64,000 nucleotides of DNA from contig NC_088654.1 in the NCBI RefSeq assembly GCF_964019385.1, positions 8,239,946 through 8,303,945 on the forward strand, written 5' to 3'. Below the pieces are notes generated by a model that saw nothing but the letters and a program-made list of their open reading frames with translations, did not search any database and was not told the origin of the DNA. Position 1 is the first letter of the stretch. Every line of letters starts with the position of its first letter. This document shows, one piece after another, positions 55,074 to 64,000 of the stretch. This DNA comes from Sycon ciliatum (lineage: Eukaryota > Porifera > Calcarea > Leucosolenida > Sycettidae). Made by a program: the position numbers and the translations under genes.

Positions 55074-55860
55074 TCAAGCAGCACCCAACCTCGACCATTG
55101 TTCACCTTCGGACTGGCGTCTGGATATGTGGATTGCCTCCCTTACCCGGCAAATCGCGTACAACACTTCCGTTGCGAGTATCCCTGCTGATGTGAAAGGA
55201 ATCAATGGCGCTGCGGATGGATGTTGCGGAGTTTGGTGCAATGCGTAGTGCTCCCACCCAGTTGTACTCGAGCTGATCCTGTAAGCCAGACGTAACTCTA
55301 CAATAAAACCGACCTCGAGCCTAGCTATACATGTGGAGGTAGACGTTTGCTTAGGATAGCAGATGCTTTTGGCCACTTTGTGTTGGTGATGAATCAGGAG
55401 GCATTTTCGACTCGCCATTCCAGCCAGAACTCTGCTCTGGTTCTGGAACCAGTTACTGTTGGCAGTGGTGTTGGTGCTGAAATATATTGCCAGGGACAAC
55501 ACCGAGCGAACCCGCCGCATCGCAGCCGCATCCAGTCGACATATCCCAGAGTTGTTTATTGTTTCTTGTCGTGCATATCGGCCGATCAGCTCCATATCCT
55601 TGTATGTTCAGGTTGGACAATATCATCTCTTGTTGAAGAACATAACTGGCCGGTTGACTCGTCTCAGCACATGTCATAGCAGTGTTTGTCGACTCGGGAT
55701 GGGGAACGACGCTCAGCAAAACAAACTTGTTTTCAGAAACACGTTCGATTATAGCGGACGAAACTATTCACTAAGCAGATTTTCAGCGACCATTCACGTG
55801 GACCTGGCGAAGGATCTTGACTTGGACAAGCAGGCAGACACAGCTTTCGAGTGAAGCAGA
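55074..55860 (-). pseudogene. Finger-less ZF pseudogene c (unit 3)
   Basis: This is the best preserved of the three. The minus frame 55719-55453 reads VVPHPESTNTAMTCAETSQP, ASYVLQQEMILSNLNIQGYG and AAGSLGVVPGN, matching ZF1 residues of about 63-135. Directly after this the DNA matches the 3' end of the ZF1 gene (CCAGAGCAGAGTTCTGG, then GATTCATCACCAACACAAAG near 55390). So about 1.7 kb of coding sequence, with all three fingers, has been deleted internally. The frame stops soon after the join. Confidence 0.75.
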
Positions 55861-56731
55861 GAGTGTCTTTTCAAACTACGTCCTATCCGAACGGGACTTG
55901 CAGCACAATCTGATAGAGATAGTATTTTTGAATTGACTAATTCTACAGTCACCTGGCTGTGATACTTTACTGCACAAATCCAGTGCATGTTGCAGGATAA
56001 ACAAAATCTGAGGTAAAATTTAAGCATTCTTTCGTCACCATGTCGTCAAAGCTAACATTCTTAGTTTGCCGTGATGTTTACCTTGTTTTCGTCTATAACG
56101 CGCCCACCCTCACCTTTCTCATGTATTTCAGATCTTAGAGTCTTCCAAGTTGGGAGGCTGTTGGTTTGCGCATCCAAGACGTGCCGGAGAACATCACCAG
56201 GTCGTTGAATGTCAACATCATAATCAGTCAGTATTGTGCTAGCTGTTGCACCTTCTGACTACACAACATTTTGCCTATAACTGCCGTTAGTGTAGCACAC
56301 AAAGTACGGATAACATGTAAACTGTTGGTCCTTCCTTTTTAAGTTAAGTTAAAAATTAGTATTAACTGGTTTGAGGGAAAGAGACTTAGTAGGAAATTGT
56401 TTTTTTCCACCCCGGACTGCACGCCTCTCTCTCCCTCTAGACTTCACACTTGACTGACTCGCAACGGCCAATAAGAACGGTGTTGGTTAACACGTGACTG
56501 TTTCGACTGCAAATCAGAGCACAACGGTTGCAAATGTCCACAAAAGAACCAATTCACTTGAATTTTGCCTTCAATATTGAGAAACAATGTCACGTGATGT
56601 TGACAACCCTACTGACTGACTGCAGGTGGTTTGAGTGAGTATTTTTTCCTGTATTTACAGGGCTAACAAGACCACTGGGACAGGAGAGATGAAACGAACG
56701 CAGGAGAAATGATGAAACTACATGCAGATCT
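55861..56731. other. Spacer 3' of pseudogene c; no gene seen
   Basis: It matches 39601-40330 and 49301-50040 in patches (ACTGCACAAATCCAGTGCAT, GACTTCACACTTGACTGACT, GGCTAACAAGACCACTGGGA). It is more diverged from either than they are from one another, which places unit 3 as the earlier branch. Confidence 0.5.
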
Positions 56732-57223
56732 TTGGAGAATGAAGTTGAAGACACCACTGCAGCTGTACGTATGGTTGATAAAATATGGTGGTAAAGACAC
56801 ACCTGGCAATATGGCGGTAAACACACGCCTGCCCACACACGCTCTCTAGGCTGCAAAGTTCTGGCACAGAGCTCTCCTTCTCACCACCACCTCCATCAGT
56901 TCGCGCCTGGCGCCTGGTCGATGCTTGGCTGGCGGTATCCGGCATAGCAGGCTGGTACATCAAGTAGCGGGACGAAACCTACGTCGCAATCGAGCTATGT
57001 CGTTGCTGTGTCATCATCTATGTGGCATGCGCTACTTGATGTACCAGCCTGCTATGCCGGATACCGCCAGCCATGCATCGACCAGGCGCCAGGCGCGAAC
57101 TGATGGTGGTGGTGGTGAGAAGGAGAGCTCTGTGCCAGAACTTTGCAGCCTAGAGAGCGTGTGTGGGCAGGCGTGTGTTTACCGCCATATTGCCAGGTGT
57201 GTCTTTACCACCATATTTATCAA
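56732..57223. mobile_element. Foldback element, second copy, about 195-bp arms, 14-bp target duplication
   Basis: The arms 56774-56969 and 57031-57224 are inverted and nearly identical (TATGGTGGTAAAGACACACC, GCGGTAAACACACGCCTG, CTATGCCGGATACCGCCAGC). The one-sided tail TTGGAGAATGAAGTTGAAGA, CACTGCAGCTGTACG lies on the left. The duplication is CTAYATGYAGATCT (56718-56731; 57224-57237; two mismatches). The sister unit reads GATGAAACTGGATCTGCCTG without an insert at about 50032. The arms are longer than in the 46-kb copy because that one has lost part of its centre. Confidence 0.86.
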
Positions 57224-57606
57224 CTATATGTAGATCTGCCTGTGAAAAGATTGCACAAGCAGCAGTTGTCTGGCCCGTTAATTGGTAAGGCTCGCACAAG
57301 ATATGAGGATTTTCAAAAGACCAGTGGACTACGACCATTGGAGTACATCCCAGTTACCGTCATCTTTACCGCGGCACATGTCATGTCACAGATTTTGTAT
57401 GTTGTCATCTTGTACTTCAGTATGATGTACGGGTGAATGCAGCCATAGATATGCTGGATAATTTCTTGGCCAGCCAACGACATACAATGTGGACTACAAC
57501 CATTGGAGTACAGCCCAGATACGGTCATATTTTACGAGGCACATGTCCCAAGTTCCTTGTAAGCCGTTTATACATGTACCACTTAAATTTGGCTGGGATT
57601 GAAGTG
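57224..57606. other. ZF-type flank sequence without an adjacent gene
   Basis: GGACTACGACCATTGGAGTA occurs at 57326 and again in near-identical form at 57494, with TTTACCGCGGCACATGTC / TTTACGAGGCACATGTC. The ZF 3' flank is thus partly duplicated here, as it is upstream of ZF1. No coding frame is seen. Confidence 0.5.
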
Positions 57607-57682
57607 TTGAGTGCGAACTCAGTCGGTGGAGCATGAGACTCTTAATCTCAGGGTCGTCGGTTCGAACCCTATTTTGGGGGCC
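57607..57682 (+). pseudogene. tRNA-Lys(CTT)-like pseudogene or SINE head
   Basis: CTCAGTCGGTGGAGCATGAG, ACTCTTAATCTCAGGGTCG and GGTTCGAACCC reproduce the D arm, the anticodon arm with CTT, and the T loop of a eukaryotic tRNA-Lys. The acceptor stem does not pair (TGTTGAGTG against TTTTGGGGGCC) and the T stem has mismatches, so it is not an intact gene. The downstream sequence (CATTGTTGGGTGCGAGAAGG) could be a SINE body. Confidence 0.65.
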
Positions 57683-58204
57683 ATTGTTGGGTGCGAGAAG
57701 GAGTCATACTCCCAGACACAGCGGACAACGGGCACGGTTACATGTACATGTAGGTGGAACGCCATTTTCCAAGCCTTATTTTATTGGTGAAGTGCATTTT
57801 CAAAAAGGAGGGAATACTACATGTTAGGGATATACATGTAAATCATATAATCAATTTGTCGTCATTTAGAGCGTGCAAAAGTTCTGTAGAAAATTATCTA
57901 ATGTCTTCACTTCGTTTCAGAGCAGGGAGGGCATTCCACATAAGGGATGCTCTGGAGGAAAAGGAATTGTACCCTACGATGAATTTATAGAAGCAAATTG
58001 ACAAATTCTTTGTTGTACATGTAGTCACGAGTTGACCGCTTAGAGGTCAGGCTTGCACAAGACGTGAGAAGAATTTTTAATAGATCTCTGGACTAGAACA
58101 TACAGTAACAGATTGTGTCATCTTGTATAATGCACGAGTGAATGCAGACATACAGATACATGTAATCGTATTCTGGTGTGGTTTCAAGATATTAGTGGAA
58201 AACC

Positions 58205-58340
58205 AACGACATAAGTTACATGTACAATGTAGACATACATGTACAATGTAGACATACATGTACAATGTAGACATACATGTACAATGTAGACATACATGTA
58301 CATAGACATACATGTACATGTACATGTACATGTACATCGG
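58205..58340 (+). repeat. Tandem array of an 18-19 bp unit grading into (TACATG)n
   Basis: GTAGACATACATGTACAAT repeats four times (58209-58290), followed by CATAGACATACATGTACATG and pure TACATG hexamers to about 58336. The hexamer is palindromic across units, so both strands read alike. Confidence 0.9.
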
Positions 58341-58716
58341 ACCGTTTTTTAATTTTTTTATTTTTACTGAATACCACAGAACCATCAGATGCTGCACAGG
58401 GGCGGTGGCATATGGGATTGAAGTCGCGGCGGGGCAAAAGTAACTCCTCCGACCAAATGTCTCGGAATCATCGTTACTCCTGTGCGCCAATACATAGGAG
58501 TATACAGTAGACAGTAGAAACATAAACATGTACATGACATTGTACAGTACATCAAACCTTGCACACTTCTAGTCTTCTTTATGCGCGTGCCTACATGTAG
58601 ATTTTAGCGCCGTGTGTATGCATGCGCCATCAGCAATGACTGGTTTAGTCTGTGAGTCAAGGCTATCACCTGTAGATCTTGATTCTTGTGTCTAACGGAA
58701 TTATCTGTTGCTACAA

Positions 58717-58945
58717 TCAGAATTCATGCACAGAATCAGAATCATCATGGCCTTTCTGAGTCACATTAGCGCTTCCTGCAAGATCAGAACACGTCCAGAT
58801 TTCAAGGTTCTCAGGAATTTTTACATCTTGGCATGATCTTGCGGCAGTGACAACCAGGCAACAGGAGACTAGCACGTCCAGTTTACAGGCATTTTGCACT
58901 TTGTCACAATGACATCCAGGCTCGCAACACCTGATAAAAGCTGAC
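58717..58945 (-). CDS. Possible Cys-rich terminal exon, unrecognised
   Basis: The minus strand has an acceptor-like CAGCTTTTATCAG followed by an open frame CCEPGCHCDKVQNACKLDVL, VSCCLVVTAARSCQDVKIPE and SVHEF to a stop at 58717. Eight Cys in about 45 residues and a natural composition make it look better than the surrounding frames. No second exon or poly(A) signal was found, so this may be chance. Confidence 0.28.
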
Positions 58946-59993
58946 ACCCGTGGCCGGAGTCAGTCCAAATTCGGCTTTGGTGTCTGCGAATTACAATTAT
59001 TATAGTGAGAGGAGAGAACGTGACAGCGGCAGGATGAAGCTGTGAACAATTTTTTCATTCTTTCATAGCCTCATGTGAATAGAACCTGCCATAGCATCAA
59101 ATAATTCCTACGCATCTGTCTCCTTTCAAGGAAGTGGACTACTCATTGTACAAAGTTCTGGCAGTCGGTTTAGGAAAAGAGTACCAGTGCGAACACACAC
59201 GTATCGATTGGCACAGGTGTCTACTACTATGGCTTAGTACCATTACTCATCATTTCCTCTGTTTCTTTTGGGGAGAGGGGCAAAAGCAGAGGAGAAGCAT
59301 CTCTGCGTCTTTCTTGGATATCTGGCTCTTCGACCGAATGCAACTAGATCGCGTGAACTGTTTAAGAAATGTGATGTACGCACATGCATGTATCACTACT
59401 AAGAGGTGAGGCATCCTGCAGCTTCATAACTCAAAGAGGAATGGTGAGTACACAATGCTCTTTCCCTGGGCACTGCAAATTCACTACTCAGTTAACTGTA
59501 TCATTATCGACGTTTCGCCGAGTTGACATCATCAGGACACAATAATATTATGAAGTAGACTTATGCCAAGGACCAGTTTTGATTATACAATAAGGTGACG
59601 TAATTATGACGTCGATAATGACACGGTGAACTGAGTTTTGCAGTGTCCAGTGAAAGAGCTTGTGGACTCCTTACACTTCCTCTTTGACGCACATGCATGT
59701 TTATTTTAATGTTTACGCAATAGGAAAGAAACATGTGCATCGTCTTTTGAGTACGAGTGGAAGTGCAGTGGAAATTGCGAGTCAGTGGACGCATCAACAA
59801 TGCAGACCACATCTTACAGGATACGCATTCAACTTCTCGAGTAACTGCGATACAGTAACATGTACTGTACATGTACAGTGTACATGTATGAATTTTAAAA
59901 TGCTCAGAGCAAAGTCCCTTGTACACGTGCAATGTATACGCGGACATGCACAGGTACACGTAGATACACATCGTACATCATGTAGGGTCCAGC
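58946..59993. other. No gene seen
   Basis: Only short frames occur, with no splice-supported coding stretch. ATCGACGTTTCGCCGAGTTG at 59507 and GACGTCGATAATGAC at 59610 are partly inverted words that flank about 100 bp. CATGTACTGTACATGTACAG is at 59858-59877. Confidence 0.4.
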
Positions 59994-60152
59994 GGATTCT
60001 GCCGGCAGAAAAATTGGCAGAATTCGGTACTTTTTCTGGTAAGTTTCATGCATGTTTGGTATGTGGATAAAGAAATGGAGCAGAATTCTAGGATTTGTCC
60101 GCCATAAGGTTTGTATGGTTCTGCCAATTTTACTGCTTTTCGAGCAGAATCC
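59994..60152. mobile_element. 159-bp TIR element, intact copy
   Basis: The ends GGATTCTGCCGGCAGAAAAA and, reversed, GGATTCTGCTCGAAAAGCAG, followed on both sides by AAATTGGCAGAA, form imperfect inverted repeats of about 32 bp. It is the uninterrupted version of the copy at 31405-31680. No transposase is present. Confidence 0.65.
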
Positions 60153-61840
60153 ACCGGTCTCCATGTACATGTACAGGTAGATGGAATTGCTCTCTCACAC
60201 AACACCAAGCAGGTGAATCATTTCACGTCATCGGCGTTAGATTGCTCCGGCTGGGCAAACAGCCACCTGCCTGAACCGCATGATCTTCCTCAGGTTCCTG
60301 GTCAAATCATTGACAGGGCGCACAACTGCACATGGCAGGAATTATTCATGGTGGAGTACTAGTACGACCGCCGCACTACTGCAAGGATTGCCCTGCTAGC
60401 AGACAATGCTTTGCGGCATGGCCCTGTACAATGGAACCACATGCCCAGCATTGTTCCAAGTGAGGACGTATGAGTAATGGAGACCACACGCATAAATGTA
60501 CTGGTACGGTATCTTCAGGACCATACCATAGCACAAGAAGTAATACAGTGGAATTCTAACGATGGCCGGCACATGTGAACGAGTGAGATCAGGTTATCAG
60601 CTTGCATACCTGGCAGCATTGGCATCGGTAAAAGTTGCCGAGAACTGCGATTCGTCATCCACTTGGCTGGCGAAGATCTCGTGGCAGAAACCAACCGATC
60701 TCCCGACAGGAACAACGATCTTGTGATCGATATACTTCGTCATTGCATAAGCACTTCGTCACATGCAGTACCTTCCATAACGGAGGCAGCAAGTGAAGGT
60801 ACGATTACATGTATGTAGTTCGTGTGCGCTTGAGTCGACGCACGTTTTGCTAAAGCCTTGGCGCACTCGGCGTGCCGGTACAGAGAGTGCATGGCATGCC
60901 TGTGGATACGATGACATCATTAGGAGTATGAGGCTGGAGAGTGGTAACTTTACTACACTGACATCATGCACCGCAAGAGCGTTACGTTGGGTGTGATTAC
61001 TACTACAGCTCAACGGTATGACATAATCTCACCTGTATGGTCCAGTAGCTTCTACTAAGTACTATACTAGCGGCTGGTGGAGGCAGCAATGACGTGTCGT
61101 TATTATGAATAATGGAGCTCTGAACTCTCAGCATTCCTTTTTGCAAAGGCGAGCAAGTAAAGCTAACTAACCCACAAAAGAACTCTGATCTTGGCTCATG
61201 CATGACAGACAGAATGTGGCACTTGACACTGTGTTCGCCACGTGTCAACCGAACTGTCATCTGTTTGACGTCATGCTCGGCCTGGGGCTGCCGACGTGTC
61301 AACTGAGTGCTGTCAAAAGAATGCTCACCTCACTCATCGGCACGTAACATTGGCATCGCTTTGCACAAGCCCTGGCTTGGTTGTCATGGTATGGCCAAGA
61401 GAGAGTACTTCAAGTAGTAGAATACACGTACACAGTACTTTTCTTACTCCCTGGTGGCCACCGCCCAGGTTTGCCAGTCTGTCAGCACGTACGCACCCAC
61501 CCTTTTGGATGTAGCCCTGGTTTTTATTCGAATTGAGTTTTCGATTTGAATTTCCCGCCACTGGCACTGGTGGCAGATAATGACTGCCACGTAAAATGTA
61601 CAATTATGTACATGCACAATGTACATGTACATAATTGTATGTGCTTTTGCATGCGTCAGAAAGATACCAAATGAGGTCATTGTGAAAGTGCTCATTACAA
61701 AACATGTTTAAAAATAATGTGATGAAGAGGTTGGTGCGACTTCGGCGATAGTAGGGGAAGAAGTCACACACGCTTTGTTTAAAAATAGGTAGTACATGTA
61801 TAAATAATATTATTGCCTTGGTTGACTTTGGATTTTTCTT
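60153..61840. other. No gene seen
   Basis: I find no coding stretch with splice support. Simple CATGTACATGTAC-type repeats occur at 60163-60178 and 61600-61632. The second forms a perfect palindrome around CAATTATGTACATGCACAAT / ATTGTACATGTACATAATTG (about 61607-61640). Confidence 0.4.
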
Positions 61841-61925
61841 CAATTTCATGTACATGTACATGTATCTTTCCGATCACATAACCATGGATTTTCAATAAAG
61901 TTCTTTGAGTTTGAGTTTGATAGTA
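61841..61925 (+). mobile_element. LINE 3' terminus with AATAAAG and (TTTGAG)n
   Basis: GATTTTCAATAAAGTTCTTT is followed by GAGTTTGAGTTTGA at 61905-61920. A polyadenylation-like signal plus a short (TTTGAG)n end is typical of CR1/L2-type LINEs. The upstream extent of the fragment cannot be set; no coding part is recognised. Confidence 0.5.
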
Positions 61926-62939
61926 TGATGTACAGAAAAAATCTCGTTTACACTACTCCTAGACACAGTGATCAACTAACGATAACATTTAATGCCCATT
62001 TAAACGAATGTACATGTACATGTACGTCATGTCTGGGGAATAACAGCCCTGCTCAATGGAAATGCTTGCACCGCCGCCGACACCGTCACCAACAATTTAC
62101 ATGTACGTTGACATTGCCCTCGGAAACTAATCTGTGCCAAGTGTAAAACATCGTCTTTACCGTTTACCACCCCCGTGGTCTCCATTACATGTACATGTAC
62201 ATGTAGCTGGAACGGATCCAGTGTGCACAGGGATTCGTCTGCAACCCAAGAGTTCCGCAACTCAATAATAACACCATTGTGGCAGATAGGCAGCCATAAA
62301 TCTGCCAGCTGGTCAACAACTAGGACATGCACTAACATCGAAAACAACGGGAAGACACATCATTTCTTGGCACAGGCAGTCGGGCTGATGCTGGTTGTAC
62401 AGTCATGTAGTTTGAGTTGAGACTGCGTCCGTAAACATCAACATCTGACGACCTGTAACAACGACAGTCGTTTGTAAACACATCCTTTATCTTTGACATT
62501 TTTATGCAAGCGTGAGCCTCTCTATGTACAATCATGTACATGTACATATTCATTGTAATTATCATAAATTATGTACCTGTAGCTTGCTTGCAGAGAGAGC
62601 GTGCTGTCGCTTTGACGGGTCGCTCACCGCCTCAGCACCTGCACTTCACTCTCCTTCACCGCACAAGACAGCTACAGACCGCGGTCAATAATGAGTATGC
62701 GCATGCACAGCGATGCTGCCAAACGCGTGCCAAACCCGGCGCGGTAGGCCTTGACGGATTATGCTAATATTTTCGTGAAATTATGCTTTTCGCATTGCTG
62801 AAAAAATTGCAGAATTATGCTATTTTTATGCTAAAAGTTATCATATTATGCCGCATTAAGCTCACATATGCTGCTAATGTATAATGGTTCTGTGCAAAAT
62901 AACAGGGGAATTTTTTTGTAGAGGGCATTGTACTGTAGT
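61926..62939. other. No gene seen; CATGTA repeats and an ATTATGC-rich patch
   Basis: CATGTACATGTACATG-type words lie at 62009-62025, 62186-62204 and 62531-62548. From 62757 to 62880 the word ATTATGC and close variants recur about six times (GGATTATGCTAATATTTTCG, GCAGAATTATGCTATTTTTA), suggesting a decayed short repeat. Confidence 0.45.
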
Positions 62940-63878
62940 TAGCCAGTGCAGGCTGTCGTAATAAAACGACTCATCCGTGTTCCATTCCCGTGCATGGTAC
63001 ATGCATGGTGCGACGGCACAATGACAGCTGTCGCAAATCACACTGAGTATTACACGTGGTTTTTGGTGATTCCTGGTTAGCTGCTAGCTTTTCCCTACTC
63101 GAAGATGTTGCCACCGCGAAATCTGGGGGTTTGTGTTCGTCCTGGCGAAAACCGTGTTTTGATCCGTTGAGGGAGACGAGAGATACAGTGCGAAGACGTA
63201 CGATCTGTCCGAGAATCGGCGAAGAAGAAAGCTTCGCAGACGACCCGTAGTGGTTGGGAACAGAATGGAACATATACCAGTCGATGCCTGTCATGGTAGG
63301 GATGACTGCTACGAAGTTTTAGCCCCATGCTCCCCAGCGCTTTTTAGCGCCCGACGATAATTACCAAATTTCATCGATTTTCCATGTGGATCAAAGCATA
63401 GTCTCCTCAATCTTCTCCAGTCGAGCTGAGTCTGGACGCTACAATGTCGAGACGCGAAAAGAGAACATGCATGAACACACAGGAGCATCACATGCAGCTG
63501 CATTCTGCCTTGACAAAGCTGAGAACAACACCAGCACCACGCATTTGGAAGACATTTCGAAGAAGACGAAGAACTACATATCTGCGTTCAAAAAAGCCTC
63601 TGCAGTATGCATGCGTGCATGCGCGAAGCACGGGGTCCGCGGATCAACTTCGTTCAAAAATCATTGTGCCACACGGGTTGTATGATTTGTGTGCGATCAT
63701 GGTCTTTCTTCTTGACAAACAAAAGTGAAGTTTTTCGATCTTCAAATCGCCATAGCGTCCTTGTCATGACTCCAAATCAGCTGAAACTTTGCAGGAGGAA
63801 TGAAAATGCCATGCTGAATCGATTGGTACCATTTTCGAAGGGTTTCCTTGAAAAATAAAAACTAGCCTGCACTGGCTA
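62940..63878. mobile_element. 939-bp TIR element with a 7-bp target duplication
   Basis: The perfect 15-bp inverted ends TAGCCAGTGCAGGCT (62940-62954) and AGCCTGCACTGGCTA (63864-63878) are flanked by the direct repeat CTGTAGT (62933-62939, 63879-63885). Counting the preceding A on the left and the terminal A on the right, the duplication could be 8 bp, ACTGTAGT, as in hAT elements. The inside has several short frames on both strands but no recognised transposase, so it is probably non-autonomous. Confidence 0.75.
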
Positions 63879-63885
63879 CTGTAGT

Positions 63886-64000
63886 AGCAAAAGTTCAACG
63901 GGGTCAACGCACTGTCCGATCTAGCTACGACCGTCACTGATTGTAGTGGACTGGATATGTTATCATGGGAGTCGTAAACCTATGACTTCCTGGTGCATCT
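63886..64000. other. No feature seen at the window end
   Basis: Unique sequence follows the target duplication of the TIR element; nothing can be assigned. Confidence 0.5.

Overview
The window is eukaryotic, most probably from an invertebrate animal. There are no operons or ribosome-binding sites. Coding sequence is sparse and splice-like. C2H2 zinc-finger genes sit among degenerate LINEs, Penelope-like fragments, tRNA-derived SINE-like repeats, MITEs, (GT)n runs and CATGTA-type simple repeats. The species cannot be named from the sequence; the palindromic TACATG microsatellites and CR1/L2/Jockey-type LINEs would suit a marine invertebrate, which is an inference.

Layout. 1-8.7 kb is a nest of LINEs: a plus-strand LINE 3' end with a (CAA)n tail (1-1387), a minus-strand LINE cut by it (1388-3409), a LINE C-terminal tail (about 3500-4170), a Penelope-like GIY-YIG remnant (4764-5310) and a longer minus-strand LINE (about 5311-8663) split by a 323-bp MITE. 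8.7-12.2 kb is low-information DNA with a hairpin and tandem repeats. 12.2-18.7 kb is a nearly identical tandem duplication of about 3.2 kb that carries a LINE ORF1 fragment inside a TIR element and a 583-bp TIR element. 19.7-27.7 kb is a block bounded by inverted repeats of about 480 bp; inside it are possible exons of an unrecognised plus-strand gene (22.07-23.74 kb) and a LINE fragment flanked by 167-bp inverted repeats.

28.4-58 kb is the main gene region: four minus-strand paralogous C2H2 zinc-finger genes (ZF1-ZF4; ZF2 is broken) plus three finger-less pseudogene copies. From about 32.6 kb the pattern 'ZF gene - spacer - finger-less pseudogene - flank' occurs three times in tandem, so this is a segmental triplication, later modified by insertion of LINEs, Penelope-like elements, SINE-like repeats and foldback elements. 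Because the units are paralogous, several insertions have a visible empty site in a sister unit, which gives target-site duplications and a relative chronology.

58-64 kb has simple repeats, a tRNA-Lys-like pseudogene, a MITE and a 939-bp TIR element; no gene is clear there.

The ZF proteins are probably nuclear DNA-binding proteins with a finger near the N terminus, a Gln/Ser/Thr-rich linker, three adjacent C-terminal fingers and a Ser/Thr/Ala-rich tail. All other coding sequence recognised is retroelement debris. Identities and ages are judged by eye from pairwise reading; no search or alignment program was run.
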